Of a stretch of 58,460 nt of DNA, positions 10,669 through 19,977 are shown piece by piece. A program made the translations under genes and the position numbers. The notes under the pieces were generated by a model that was given only the letters and a program-made list of their open reading frames with translations, was not told the origin of the DNA and searched no databases. This DNA is from Pseudomonadota bacterium (lineage in GTDB: Bacteria > Pseudomonadota > Gammaproteobacteria > Burkholderiales > Burkholderiaceae_E), in contig JAKOZZ010000184.1 of the NCBI GenBank assembly GCA_029779755.1, forward strand, positions 1 to 58,460, read 5' to 3'. Within the stretch, counting starts at the first letter, position 1. Each line of letters opens with the position of its first letter.

Positions 10669-11175
10669 TCAGGCGGCCTCGCGATCGCTCTTGAGCAGAC
10701 GCGTTCGGATGCGCCCCTGCTTGAGGCGGGACAGGTACTGCACGAAGACGCGGCCGTTGAGGTGATCGATCTCGTGCTGCAGGCAGACGGCCAGCAGACC
10801 GTCGGCCTCGAGCGTGAACGGCACGCCGTGCGCATCGAACGCACGGACCGTGACGCGATCGGGCCGCTCGACCTCGTCGTAGACGCCGGGCACCGACAGG
10901 CAGCCTTCCTCGTAGACCTTGCGGTCGTCGCTGCTGGCGACGATCTCCGGGTTGACGAACACCTGCAGCGCGCTCTTGTCCTCGGACACGTCGATGACGA
11001 TCACCCGTCGATGCACGTCGACCTGGGTGGCCGCCAGACCGATGCCCGGTGCGGCGTACATCGTCTCGGCCATGTCCTGGACGAGGCGGCGCAGCGCATC
11101 GTCGAACTCGGTGACCGGCGCGGCGACCTGATGCAGCCGGGGGTCGGGATAACGCAGGATCGTGAGTACGGCCAT
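10669..11175 (-). CDS. def: peptide deformylase
   Basis: [54 protein letters not shown]. Confidence 0.97.
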   Translation of the reverse strand: MAVLTILRYPDPRLHQVAAPVTEFDDALRRLVQDMAETMYAAPGIGLAATQVDVHRRVIVIDVSEDKSALQVFVNPEIVASSDDRKVYEEGCLSVPGVYDEVERPDRVTVRAFDAHGVPFTLEADGLLAVCLQHEIDHLNGRVFVQYLSRLKQGRIRTRLLKSDREAA

Positions 11176-11320
11176 CGGCGAATATCTACCGTCGATTCAG
11201 GTGTGAGCTTGCGGCGAACAGGCGTTGGCGGCAGAATCCGAAACAAACCCAGCAGTTGCAGTGTCTTTCGCAAGCCCTTGATTTCGAGGGATTTTTGCCT
11301 GCAGCCCAAGATCAGCACCA

Positions 11321-11336
11321 CTAGCGGAACCGCTAG
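11321..11336. promoter_or_regulatory. palindrome CTAGCGG-AA-CCGCTAG upstream of the LysM gene
   Basis: Perfect 7-bp arms, 2-bp spacer, in the divergent def/LysM intergenic region. Confidence 0.4.
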
Positions 11337-11368
11337 CCGACCCAACCTCCGGACCACGGCCTTCCCGT

Positions 11369-12466
11369 ATGAAAAAGTTTAGCACGCAGGTCCTGACGCT
11401 GGCGCTCACGCTGGCCAGTCCGGTCATGGCGCTGGCCCAGGCCCTCGAACTCGCGAAGGACGCACCGGACCGGCACGTCGTGGTCCGCGGAGACACGCTG
11501 TGGGGCATCTCCGGCAAGTTCCTCGAGCAGCCCTGGCGCTGGCCCGAGATCTGGGACCTGAACCGCGACCAGATCCGCAATCCGCACCTCATCTATCCGG
11601 GTGACATCGTCTACCTGGACATGAGCAGCGGCAAGCCCCGGCTGCGTCTGGGCAAGCCGATCGACACGGCGGCGGGCGCCCCGCCTGCGCAGGCGTCCGC
11701 CGCAGCGACCGCCGACACCTCGGCCCTGGCCCGCGAGCGCCGTGGACCCGCCGTGCGCGCCGAGTCCCTTGGCCGCAGCGCGATTCCGACAGTGAGCGCC
11801 GCGTCCATCGAGCCCTACCTCAACCGTCCGCTGGTGGTCGACGAGAAGGGCCTGGCCGCGCATCCGCGCGTGGTGGGCGCGCAGGAAGGCCGCGTCTACC
11901 TCGGACCGGGCGACCGTGCATTCGTGCGCGGCCTGGCCGACCAGGACACGCTGGAATGGCACGTCTACCGTCCGGCACAGCCCATCCTGGATCCCGACAC
12001 CCGCAAGCCGATCGCCTGGGAGGCCACCTTCGTCGGCTCGGCCCGCCTCGAGCAGCGGGGCGACCCGGCCACGTTCCGCATCGTGTCCTCCACCGAGGAG
12101 ATCGGCACCGGCGACCGCCTGATGCCCGCCGAGCGCGCGCGCGTCAGCAGCTACGTGCCGCGTCCGCCCGAGCTGAAGGTGAACGGTCGCATCGTGTCGA
12201 TCTACCGGGGGGTGGTCCAGGCGGGCAGGAACAGCGTCGTGGCCCTGAACGTGGGCAGCACCGCCGGGCTGGAAGTCGGCTCGGTCCTGCAGATCCGGCA
12301 GCGCGCGCGCCAGATGCCCGACCGCGAGACGCGCCAGATGATCGAACTTCCGGGTCAGACGACCGGCTACCTCCTGGTGTTCCGAGTCTTCGATAAGATC
12401 GCCTACGGTCTCATCATGGACGCGTCGCACGCCATTTCGGTTGGAGACGACGTCACGAACCCCTGA
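11369..12466 (+). CDS. LysM peptidoglycan-binding domain protein
   Basis: MKKFSTQVLTLALTLASPVMALAQA signal; HVVVRGDTLWGISGKFLEQPWRWPEIWDLNRDQIRNPHLIYPGDIVYL. Confidence 0.9.
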   Translation: MKKFSTQVLTLALTLASPVMALAQALELAKDAPDRHVVVRGDTLWGISGKFLEQPWRWPEIWDLNRDQIRNPHLIYPGDIVYLDMSSGKPRLRLGKPIDTAAGAPPAQASAAATADTSALARERRGPAVRAESLGRSAIPTVSAASIEPYLNRPLVVDEKGLAAHPRVVGAQEGRVYLGPGDRAFVRGLADQDTLEWHVYRPAQPILDPDTRKPIAWEATFVGSARLEQRGDPATFRIVSSTEEIGTGDRLMPAERARVSSYVPRPPELKVNGRIVSIYRGVVQAGRNSVVALNVGSTAGLEVGSVLQIRQRARQMPDRETRQMIELPGQTTGYLLVFRVFDKIAYGLIMDASHAISVGDDVTNP

Positions 12467-12475
12467 CGGTCTCTC

Positions 12476-13714
12476 ATGCCCCTGCCCGATTCCGGGCGCG
12501 ACGACCTCGCGGCCTGGCTCAGACTCGCACTGACCTCGGGCATCGGCCCAGCCGCCCAACGTGATCTGCTCGGCAGGGCCGGCCTGCCGGAGGACGTCTT
12601 CCGGATGTCGACGACGGCGCTCGCCGCCCTCGTCGGTCCGCGGGCGGCGCAGGCGCTGCTGCGCGACGACGGGGCACGGGATGCCGCGGTCCGGCAGGCG
12701 CTGCACTGGGCGCAGGCGCCCGACCACCACCTGCTGACGCTGGCCGATCCGCGCTACCCGCCCGCACTGCTCGAGATCGGCGATCCGCCGGCCGTTCTAT
12801 ATGTACGTGGCGACCCCGCGCTGCTGTCCCGGCCCGCCGTGGCGATCGTGGGCAGCCGCTCCTCGTCGCTGACCGGCCGGCAGACAGCGCGTGCGTTCGC
12901 CGCCGCCCTGGGGGCCGACGGCCTCGTCGTGGTCAGCGGCCTGGCCGCCGGCATCGACGCGGCCGCGCACGAAGGGGCGCGCGAGACGACGGGCCGCACC
13001 GTCGCGGTGCTGGGCACCGGCGTCGATCTGACCTACCCCGGGCATCACGCGCCACTGGCCGACGCCATCGTGGCGGCGGGCGGCGCGCTGGTGTCCGAGC
13101 TGCCGCTCGGCACCCCCGTGCGCCGCGGCAACTTCCCGCGGCGCAACCGCATCATCGCAGGGCTCGCGCGCGGGGTGCTGGTGGTCGAGGCGGCCGTGCG
13201 CAGCGGCTCGCTGATCACCGCGCGGCTGGCCGCCGAGTTCGGCCGCGAAGTGATGGCCATTCCCGGATCGATCCACTCACCGCTGGCGCGCGGCTGCCAC
13301 CAGCTGATCAAGCAGGGCGCCAAGCTCGTCGAAGATGCGGCCGACGTCCTCACCGAGCTGCCCGGCCTGGCGCATCCGACGGTGCCTGCAAGCCTGGCCC
13401 GGCCGACGGTGCCTGCAGGCCCGGCCCAGCCGGCGGTTCCCGCAGGCCCCGCGCGCCCGACACACCCTGCCGGCGCGAGCGCCTCGGCCGGCGACGGGCA
13501 CACCGGCCTCCCGACGGATGCGCCGCTCGCACGCCGGATCCTCGAATCCGTGGGGTGGGCACCGTTCAGCGCAGAGGCCATCGCCCGGCAATGCATGCTC
13601 GACGGGCACGCCGACCATGCCGGCGACGTGGCCGCACAGTTGCTGGCGCTCGAATTCGGTGGTGCACTCGAACGCCTGCTCGATGGCCGCTACCAGCGAC
13701 GTCCGTCGGCCTGA
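12476..13714 (+). CDS. dprA: DNA-processing protein DprA/Smf
   Basis: AIVGSRSSSLTGRQTARAFAAALG...VVSGLAAGIDAAAHEGA...NFPRRNRIIAGLARGVLVVEAAVRSGSLITARLAAEFGREVMAIPGSI. Confidence 0.95.
   Translation: MPLPDSGRDDLAAWLRLALTSGIGPAAQRDLLGRAGLPEDVFRMSTTALAALVGPRAAQALLRDDGARDAAVRQALHWAQAPDHHLLTLADPRYPPALLEIGDPPAVLYVRGDPALLSRPAVAIVGSRSSSLTGRQTARAFAAALGADGLVVVSGLAAGIDAAAHEGARETTGRTVAVLGTGVDLTYPGHHAPLADAIVAAGGALVSELPLGTPVRRGNFPRRNRIIAGLARGVLVVEAAVRSGSLITARLAAEFGREVMAIPGSIHSPLARGCHQLIKQGAKLVEDAADVLTELPGLAHPTVPASLARPTVPAGPAQPAVPAGPARPTHPAGASASAGDGHTGLPTDAPLARRILESVGWAPFSAEAIARQCMLDGHADHAGDVAAQLLALEFGGALERLLDGRYQRRPSA
13363..13473 (+). repeat. 27-bp tandem repeat (about 4 copies) in the dprA interdomain linker
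   Basis: Encodes GLAHPTVPA/SLARPTVPA/GPAQPAVPA/GPARPTHPA. Confidence 0.8.
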
Positions 13715-13836
13715 CCGGCCCTCTGCGTCCCGGCCGTTCGGGCCGGGCGCGGCGGTCCGCCGGATCGGCTGCCGGGCTCGGCTTGCGCTGGCCGCGCCCG
13801 CGCTCTTATGATGAGCGCCCCTTTTCGGCCCCCCCA

Positions 13837-16641
13837 ATGTCCAAGTCGCTCATCATCGCCGAGAAACCTTCCGTGGCCGCCGACATCGCGCGCGCCCTGG
13901 GCGGTTTCACCAAGCATGCGGATTACTTCGAGAACGACGAGTACGTGATCTCGTCGGCCGTCGGCCATCTGCTCGAGATCGCCGCACCGGAGCAGTTCGA
14001 GGTCAAGCGGGGCAAATGGTCGTTCGCGCACCTGCCGGTGATCCCGCCGCACTTCGACATCCACCCCATCGTCAAGAGCCAGGAGCGCCTGAAGGTGCTC
14101 ACCCGGCTGATCAAGCGCAAGGACGTCGAGACCCTGATCAACGCCTGCGACGCGGGGCGTGAAGGCGAACTCATCTTCCGGCTGATCGCCCAGCACGCCA
14201 AGGCGAAGCAGCCGATCCGCCGCCTGTGGCTGCAGTCGATGACGCCGGCCGCGATCCAGGAGGCGTTCCAGCAGCTGCGCGACGACCGCCAGATGATCCC
14301 GCTGGCCGACGCCGCCCGCTGCCGTTCGGAGGCCGACTGGCTCGTGGGCATCAACGGCACGCGCGCGATGACGGCCTTCAATTCGCGCGACGGCGGCTTC
14401 TTCCTGACCACGGTCGGGCGGGTGCAGACGCCGACGCTGGCCATCGTGGTCGAGCGCGAGGACAAGATCCGCCGGTTCGTGCCGCGCGACTACTTCGAAG
14501 TGCGCGCCAGCTTCGCGGTCGAGGCCGGCGAATACGAAGGCCGCTGGTTCGATCCGCAGTTCAAGAAGGGCGACGACCCGGAGCATCGCGCCGAGCGGCT
14601 CTGGGAGCGGGCCCGCGCCGAGGCGATCGTCGCCGAATGCGCCGGCAAGCGCGGCACCGTCACCGAAGAGACGAAGCCGTCCACCCAGATGGCGCCGGCC
14701 CTCTTCGACCTCACCAGCCTGCAGCGCGAAGCCAACGGCCGGTTCGGCTTCTCGGCCAAGACCACCCTGTCGATCGCGCAGGCGCTGTACGAGAAGCACA
14801 AGGCCCTGACCTACCCGCGGACGGATTCCCGGGCGCTGCCCGAGGACTACATCGGCACCGTCGCCAAGACGATGGAGGCGCTCGAGGACCTGCCGGCCAT
14901 GGCGCCGTTCGCGCGCCAGGTGTCCGCCAACGGATGGGTGAAGCCGAACAAGCGCATCTTCGACAACACCAAGGTCAGCGACCACTTCGCCATCATCCCC
15001 ACGCTGCAGACGCCCAAGAGCCTGTCCGACGCCGAGCAGCGCATCTACGACCTGGTGGTGCGCCGGTTCCTGGCGGTGTTCTTCCCGCCGGCCGAGTACC
15101 TGCTCACCACCCGGATCACGGTCGTCGCGTCGCACAACTTCCGCACCGAAGGCCGGGTGCTCGTCAATCCGGGCTGGCTGGCGATCTACGGTCGCGAGGA
15201 AGGCGGCACGGGCAGTGCGGGCAAGTCCGACGCGACGCTCGTGGCGGTGCGCAAGGGCGAGGACGCGCTCGCGCGGGCGGTCGAGATCCTCGCGCTCACC
15301 ACGCGGCCGCCGGCGCGGTACAACGAAGGCACGCTGCTGTCCGCCATGGAAGGCGCGGGCAAGCTGGTCGAGGATGACGAACTGCGCGAGGCGATGGCCG
15401 AGAAGGGGCTGGGCACGCCGGCCACCCGGGCCTCGATCATCGAAGGCCTGATCGCCGAGAACTACCTGATCCGCGACGGCAAGGAGCTCATCCCCACGCC
15501 CAAGGCATTCCAGCTCCTCACGCTGCTGCGCGGCCTCGGCGTGCAGGAGCTGACGATGCCCGAGCTCACCGGCGAATGGGAGTACAAGCTCGCGCAGATG
15601 GAACGCGGCCGGCTGGACCGGGCGACGTTCATGGACGAGATCGCCGAGGTCACGCGCCGGATCGTCGAGCGGGCCAAGAACTACCAGTCGGACACCGTGC
15701 CGGGCGACTACGCCACCCTGCGCACGCCGTGCCCGAAGTGCGGTGCGGTCGTCCAGGAGAACTACAAGCGCTTCGCCTGCACGAAGTGCGACTTCTCCAT
15801 CAGCAAGCACCCGGGCGGGCGGACGTTCCAGCTCGACGAGGTCGAGCAGCTGCTGACCGAACGCACGCTTGGCCCCCTGCAGGGGTTCCGCAGCCGGCTC
15901 GGCCGTCCGTTTGCGGCCATCCTGAAGATCACGCCCGAGTTCAAGCTCGAGTTCGATTTCGGCCAGAGCCGCGCCGACGAGGCCGGCAACGAGGAGCCCG
16001 TCGACTTCTCGGGGCAGGCGGTGCTCGGCCCCTGCCCCAAGTGCGGCGCCGGCGTGTACGAGCACGGGCTGTCCTACGTGTGCGAGAAGTCCGTCGGGCC
16101 GGAGCGCAGCTGCGATTTCCGGTCGGGCAAGATCATCCTGCAGCAGGAGATCGCCGCCGAGCAGATGCAGCGCCTCCTGAACGAAGGCCGCACCGACCTG
16201 CTGACCGGGTTCGTGTCCTCGCGCACGCGGCGCAAGTTCAAGGCGTTCCTGGTGCGCGGCACGGACGGCAAGATCGGCTTCGAGTTCGAACCGCGGCCGC
16301 AGAAGCCGGAGGCCAAGGCCGCCCCGGCCGCCCGCGGCGCGTCGAAGGCCGGTGCCTCGGGCGCGGGCGCGGCCGACGAGACGTCCGAGGACGCCGCGGG
16401 CAAGGCAGCCGGAAAGACCTCGGCTGCGAAGGCGTCCGCCGGGAAGGTGTCCGCGGCAAGCGCCGCAGGCACAGCCGCGCGCGGCGCGGCCCCGGGCGCC
16501 AGGAAACCCGCGGCGAAGAAACCCGCGGCGAAGAAGCCGACCGCCAGGAAGCCCGCGACGAAGTCGCCGGCTGCGAAGAAGGCGGCTGCCGCGAAGCCCG
16601 CAGCGAAGAAGGCGGCGACGAAGAAGGCCGCGGCCGGGTAA
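13837..16641 (+). CDS. topB: DNA topoisomerase III with Lys/Ala-rich C-terminal tail
   Basis: MSKSLIIAEKPSVAADIARALG; NACDAGREGELIFRLI; LTYPRTDSRALPEDY; Zn-ribbon PCPKCGAVVQENYKRFACTKCDF. Confidence 0.9.
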   Translation: MSKSLIIAEKPSVAADIARALGGFTKHADYFENDEYVISSAVGHLLEIAAPEQFEVKRGKWSFAHLPVIPPHFDIHPIVKSQERLKVLTRLIKRKDVETLINACDAGREGELIFRLIAQHAKAKQPIRRLWLQSMTPAAIQEAFQQLRDDRQMIPLADAARCRSEADWLVGINGTRAMTAFNSRDGGFFLTTVGRVQTPTLAIVVEREDKIRRFVPRDYFEVRASFAVEAGEYEGRWFDPQFKKGDDPEHRAERLWERARAEAIVAECAGKRGTVTEETKPSTQMAPALFDLTSLQREANGRFGFSAKTTLSIAQALYEKHKALTYPRTDSRALPEDYIGTVAKTMEALEDLPAMAPFARQVSANGWVKPNKRIFDNTKVSDHFAIIPTLQTPKSLSDAEQRIYDLVVRRFLAVFFPPAEYLLTTRITVVASHNFRTEGRVLVNPGWLAIYGREEGGTGSAGKSDATLVAVRKGEDALARAVEILALTTRPPARYNEGTLLSAMEGAGKLVEDDELREAMAEKGLGTPATRASIIEGLIAENYLIRDGKELIPTPKAFQLLTLLRGLGVQELTMPELTGEWEYKLAQMERGRLDRATFMDEIAEVTRRIVERAKNYQSDTVPGDYATLRTPCPKCGAVVQENYKRFACTKCDFSISKHPGGRTFQLDEVEQLLTERTLGPLQGFRSRLGRPFAAILKITPEFKLEFDFGQSRADEAGNEEPVDFSGQAVLGPCPKCGAGVYEHGLSYVCEKSVGPERSCDFRSGKIILQQEIAAEQMQRLLNEGRTDLLTGFVSSRTRRKFKAFLVRGTDGKIGFEFEPRPQKPEAKAAPAARGASKAGASGAGAADETSEDAAGKAAGKTSAAKASAGKVSAASAAGTAARGAAPGARKPAAKKPAAKKPTARKPATKSPAAKKAAAAKPAAKKAATKKAAAG

Positions 16642-16669
16642 CGGGCGACCGCACCGGACGCGTCGCGCA

Positions 16670-17218
16670 GTGCCGTTCAACGTGGACCTGGTGCTGGCCG
16701 ACTGGGTGTTCGGCTACGGATCCCTGATCTGGAATCCGGAGATCGACTACGAACGCGCCGAACTCGGCCGGGTGCACGGCTATCACCGCGCGTTCTGCAT
16801 CAGCTCCATGCACTACCGCGGCACGCCCGACGCGCCGGGCGTGGTGCTGGGGCTGGCGCGCGGCGGCAGCTGCATCGGCATGGCGTTCAAGCTGCATCAC
16901 GCCACGCGCCGGCACGCCATCGAGCAGCTGTACGTGCGCGAGATGTCCGACCACGTGTACGTCCCGACGCTGGTAGGGGTGACGCTGCGGGACGGTCAGC
17001 GCGTGCGCGCACTGACGTTCGCCGCCAACCGGTCCAGCGGCGCGTTCCAGGACCTGCACGAGGACGAGATCCTGCGCCGTCTTGCCGTCTGCAGCGGCAG
17101 GCGCGGCCCGAACCGCGAGTACGCGATCAACACCTGGCACTCGCTGCGCGCGCACGGCGTGCACGACGCGCGCCTTGCCCGCCTGGTGCGGGCGCTGCAG
17201 TCGGGCGGGCAGGGCTGA
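16670..17218 (+). CDS. gamma-glutamylcyclotransferase (ChaC family)
   Basis: WVFGYGSLIWNPEIDYERAELGRVHGYHRAFCISSMHYRGTPDAPGVVLGL; GTG start inferred. Confidence 0.9.
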   Translation: MPFNVDLVLADWVFGYGSLIWNPEIDYERAELGRVHGYHRAFCISSMHYRGTPDAPGVVLGLARGGSCIGMAFKLHHATRRHAIEQLYVREMSDHVYVPTLVGVTLRDGQRVRALTFAANRSSGAFQDLHEDEILRRLAVCSGRRGPNREYAINTWHSLRAHGVHDARLARLVRALQSGGQG

Positions 17219-17233
17219 GGGGGCGCGCCCGCG

Positions 17234-17653
17234 CTACTTCGCGAACAGCGACTTCAGGTCCTTGAAGGCCTTGAATTCCAGGGCGTTGCCCGACGGATCG
17301 AGGAAGAACATCGTCGCCTGCTCACCGACTTCGCCCTTGAACCGGACGTGCGGCTCGATCACGAAGCGCACCCCGGCCGCGCGCAGCCGGTCGGCCAGCG
17401 CGTCCCACTCGTCCATCGGCAGCACGACCCCGAAGTGCCGCACCGGCACCTGATCGCCGTCGACGGCGTTGGTCGACGCCGGCCGCGCCTCGTCCGGGGC
17501 CAGGTGCGCGACCACCTGGTGGCCGTAGAGGTCGAAGTCGATCCATTCCGGCGAGCTGCGTCCCTCGGGACAGCCGAGCAGGCCGCCGTAGAACGCGCGC
17601 GCGGCGGCCAGGTCGTGGACGGGGAATGCGAGGTGGAACGGGCGGACGGACAT
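17234..17653 (-). CDS. VOC family (glyoxalase/dioxygenase superfamily) protein
   Basis: [47 protein letters not shown]...[15 protein letters not shown]. Confidence 0.88.
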   Translation of the reverse strand: MSVRPFHLAFPVHDLAAARAFYGGLLGCPEGRSSPEWIDFDLYGHQVVAHLAPDEARPASTNAVDGDQVPVRHFGVVLPMDEWDALADRLRAAGVRFVIEPHVRFKGEVGEQATMFFLDPSGNALEFKAFKDLKSLFAK

Positions 17654-17671
17654 CGGAGCGGCTCCCGGCGG

Positions 17672-17683
17672 ATTGTCGACAAT
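17672..17683. promoter_or_regulatory. 12-bp palindrome ATTGTCGACAAT, GntR/FadR-type operator-like
   Basis: Perfect palindrome just upstream of a -10-like TATTAT (17688-17693) in the VOC/thiolase divergent gap. Confidence 0.45.
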
Positions 17684-17728
17684 GTCCTATTATCAGGGCT
17701 GGAACAACACGGAGCGGGAACGGAGACC

Positions 17729-18895
17729 ATGAGCATCAACGGGAAGGCGTACATCGCCGGGGCGTTCGAGCACCCGACGCGACTGGCGCCCGACAAGTCG
17801 GTCGCACAGCTGCATGCCGAGGCGGCACGCGGCGCGATCGCCGACGCGGGCCTGTCCAAGAACGACATCGACGGCTATTTCAGCGCCGGCGACGCACCGG
17901 GCCTGGGCGGCCTGGCGATGGTCGACTACATGGGCCTGAAAGTCCGTCACATCGACTCGACCGAGACCGGCGGTTCGTCGTACCTGATCCACGTGGCGCA
18001 CGCCGCGCAGGCCATCGCCGCCGGCAAGTGCAACGTCGCACTCATCACGCTGGCCGGGCGCCCGCGCTCCGAAGGCTCCAGCGGCACCCAGCCGCGTGCC
18101 CAGAACACCGCCACCCCCGACGTCGGCTACGAATGGCCGTACGGCGGCGCCACCGCCAACATGTACGGCATGTGCGCGATGCGTCACATGCACGAGTACG
18201 GCACCACGGCCGAGCAGCTCGCCTGGATCAAGGTGGCCGCGTCCCACCACGCGCAGCACAATCCGCACGCGATGCTGCGCGAGGTGGTGACGGTCGAGGA
18301 CGTCGTCAATTCGCCGGTGATCGCCGATCCCCTGCACCGCATGGACTGCTGCGTCGTCACCGACGGCGGCGGGGCGCTGATCGTCACCCGTCCCGAGATC
18401 GCGAAGAGCCTGAAGCGTCCGCTCGTGAAGGTGCTGGGCACCGGCGAGGCGCCCAAGGGCCAGATGGGCGGCAAGGTCGACCTCACGTACAGCGGCGCGC
18501 GCTGGGCCGGCCCGGCGGCATTCGCCGAGGCGAAGGTCACGCCCAAGGACATCCAGTACGTGTCGATCTACGACAGCTTCACCATCACGGTGCTGATGCA
18601 GCTCGAGGACCTGGGCTTCTGCGCCAAGGGCCAGGGCGGGCACTTCGTCGCCGATGGCAACCTGATCTCGGGCCGCGGCAGCCTGCCGTTCAACACCGAC
18701 GGCGGCGGCCTGTGCAACAACCACCCGGCCAACCGCGGCGGCATCACCAAGGTCATCGAGGCAGTGCGCCAGTTGCGCGGCGAAGCCCATCCGGCCGTGC
18801 AGGTGAAGGACTGCCGCCTGGCCCTGGCCTCCGGCATCGGCGGCCTGCTCGGCGCGCGTCACGGCGCCGCCGCCCTGATCATGGAACGGGAGTGA
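17729..18895 (+). CDS. thiolase-like protein (copy 1)
   Basis: MSINGKAYIAGAFEHPTRLAPDKSVAQLHAEAARGAIADAGLSKNDIDGYFSAGDAPG; FNTDGGGLCNNHPANRGGITKVIEAVRQLRGEA. Confidence 0.88.
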   Translation: MSINGKAYIAGAFEHPTRLAPDKSVAQLHAEAARGAIADAGLSKNDIDGYFSAGDAPGLGGLAMVDYMGLKVRHIDSTETGGSSYLIHVAHAAQAIAAGKCNVALITLAGRPRSEGSSGTQPRAQNTATPDVGYEWPYGGATANMYGMCAMRHMHEYGTTAEQLAWIKVAASHHAQHNPHAMLREVVTVEDVVNSPVIADPLHRMDCCVVTDGGGALIVTRPEIAKSLKRPLVKVLGTGEAPKGQMGGKVDLTYSGARWAGPAAFAEAKVTPKDIQYVSIYDSFTITVLMQLEDLGFCAKGQGGHFVADGNLISGRGSLPFNTDGGGLCNNHPANRGGITKVIEAVRQLRGEAHPAVQVKDCRLALASGIGGLLGARHGAAALIMERE

Positions 18896-18899
18896 ACCG

Positions 18900-19295
18900 A
18901 TGAGCACCGTACGCAAGATGCCCGCTCCGCTGCCCAACCCGGAGAACCAGCCCTACTGGGACGCCGCCAAGGAAGGCAAGCTGCTGGTCAAGCGCTGCAA
19001 GGACTGCGGCGAATTCCATTTCTATCCGCGCGCGATCTGCCCGTTCTGCTTCTCGGACCAGACCGAGTGGGTCGAATCCAAGGGCACCGGCAGCATCTAC
19101 TCCTACAGCGTGATGCGCCGCGGGGTGCCGGTGCCGTTCGCCATCGCCTACGTGACGCTCGACGAAGGCATCACGATGCTCACCAACATGGCTGACGGCA
19201 CCGATCTCGACGGACTTTCCATCGGACAGAAGGTGAAGGTCGCCTTCAAGGCGGCCGAGGACGGCTCGGCGGTCCCGGTCTTCACGCCGGCCTGA
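18900..19295 (+). CDS. Zn-ribbon/OB-fold DUF35 protein (copy 1)
   Basis: GKLLVKRCKDCGEFHFYPRAICPFCFSDQTEWVESKGTGSIYSYSVMRR; four Cys ribbon. Confidence 0.88.
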   Translation: MSTVRKMPAPLPNPENQPYWDAAKEGKLLVKRCKDCGEFHFYPRAICPFCFSDQTEWVESKGTGSIYSYSVMRRGVPVPFAIAYVTLDEGITMLTNMADGTDLDGLSIGQKVKVAFKAAEDGSAVPVFTPA

Positions 19296-19310
19296 ACCCG
19301 TGCAAGCGTG

Positions 19311-19339
19311 ACGGGCCGCCGGCATCGCCGGCGACCCGT
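19311..19339. terminator. strong hairpin between convergent genes (possible terminator)
   Basis: ACGGGCCGCCGGC-ATC-GCCGGCGACCCGT: 13-bp stem with one mismatch; no U-tract. Confidence 0.5.
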
Positions 19340-19364
19340 TCGCTGTCGCGCACCCGCCCGACGC

Positions 19365-19868
19365 TCAACAGCTCGGGCACTCTTCATGCGGCGTGGCGAA
19401 CAGCCGGCGCGTGGCGGCGACCAGCGCCTGAGCGGCGCGGGCCTGCTGCCAGGCGGGCGGCTGCAGCGCCGCGAGGGCGCCGGCCGTGGCCAGGCCGGCC
19501 GCGGCGACGGTGGCAGCGATCGCGGATTCCGGCTCGGCGGAGTCGGCCACCCATTCGGCCGATCGCCCCCGTTCTCCCGATTGCACGCGTTCTCCCGATC
19601 GCATCTGGGCGCTCACCTGCACCAGTGCAGGCGCGAACGCCTGCAGCAGCACCAGGCCGGCCGTCTCGATCTCGACCGACGCGCCCGCTTCCAGCACGAG
19701 ATCCTTGCGCACGTTGTCCTGCGTGAGCCAGACCGTGCCCGTCTCGATCCGGACCGTCGAGCCCGCGGCGTCGGTGATGCGCTGCACCTCGCCCGCACGC
19801 AGGGCCAGCATCGCTGTGTCGAAGTCGTGGATCATGTCGCACTCCTTGTGATCGACCGCTCGACACAT
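19365..19868 (-). CDS. DUF2917 domain-containing protein
   Basis: MIHDFDTAMLALRAGEVQRITDAAGSTVRIETGTVWLTQDNVRKDLVLEAGASVEIETAGLVLLQAF pattern. Confidence 0.7.
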   Translation of the reverse strand: MCRAVDHKECDMIHDFDTAMLALRAGEVQRITDAAGSTVRIETGTVWLTQDNVRKDLVLEAGASVEIETAGLVLLQAFAPALVQVSAQMRSGERVQSGERGRSAEWVADSAEPESAIAATVAAAGLATAGALAALQPPAWQQARAAQALVAATRRLFATPHEECPSC

Positions 19869-19906
19869 GCTCTGACGGAATGCCTGAGATTGCAGCCGCG
19901 GTCCGT

Positions 19907-19962
19907 ATGACGCATTCTGTGCGTCCTGAACTGCGCACTCAAACGATCATTCAGAACGTCAT
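19907..19962. promoter_or_regulatory. imperfect inverted repeat in the DUF2917/LysR divergent promoter
   Basis: ATGACGcaTTCTG (19907-19919) versus CAGAACGTCAT (19952-19962). Confidence 0.4.
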
Positions 19963-19977
19963 GCATTCCCACAGATC

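Noticed and set aside
13690-16680. 996-aa minus ORF opposite topB
   Set aside because: Shadow ORF; the topB frame has unambiguous conserved motifs.
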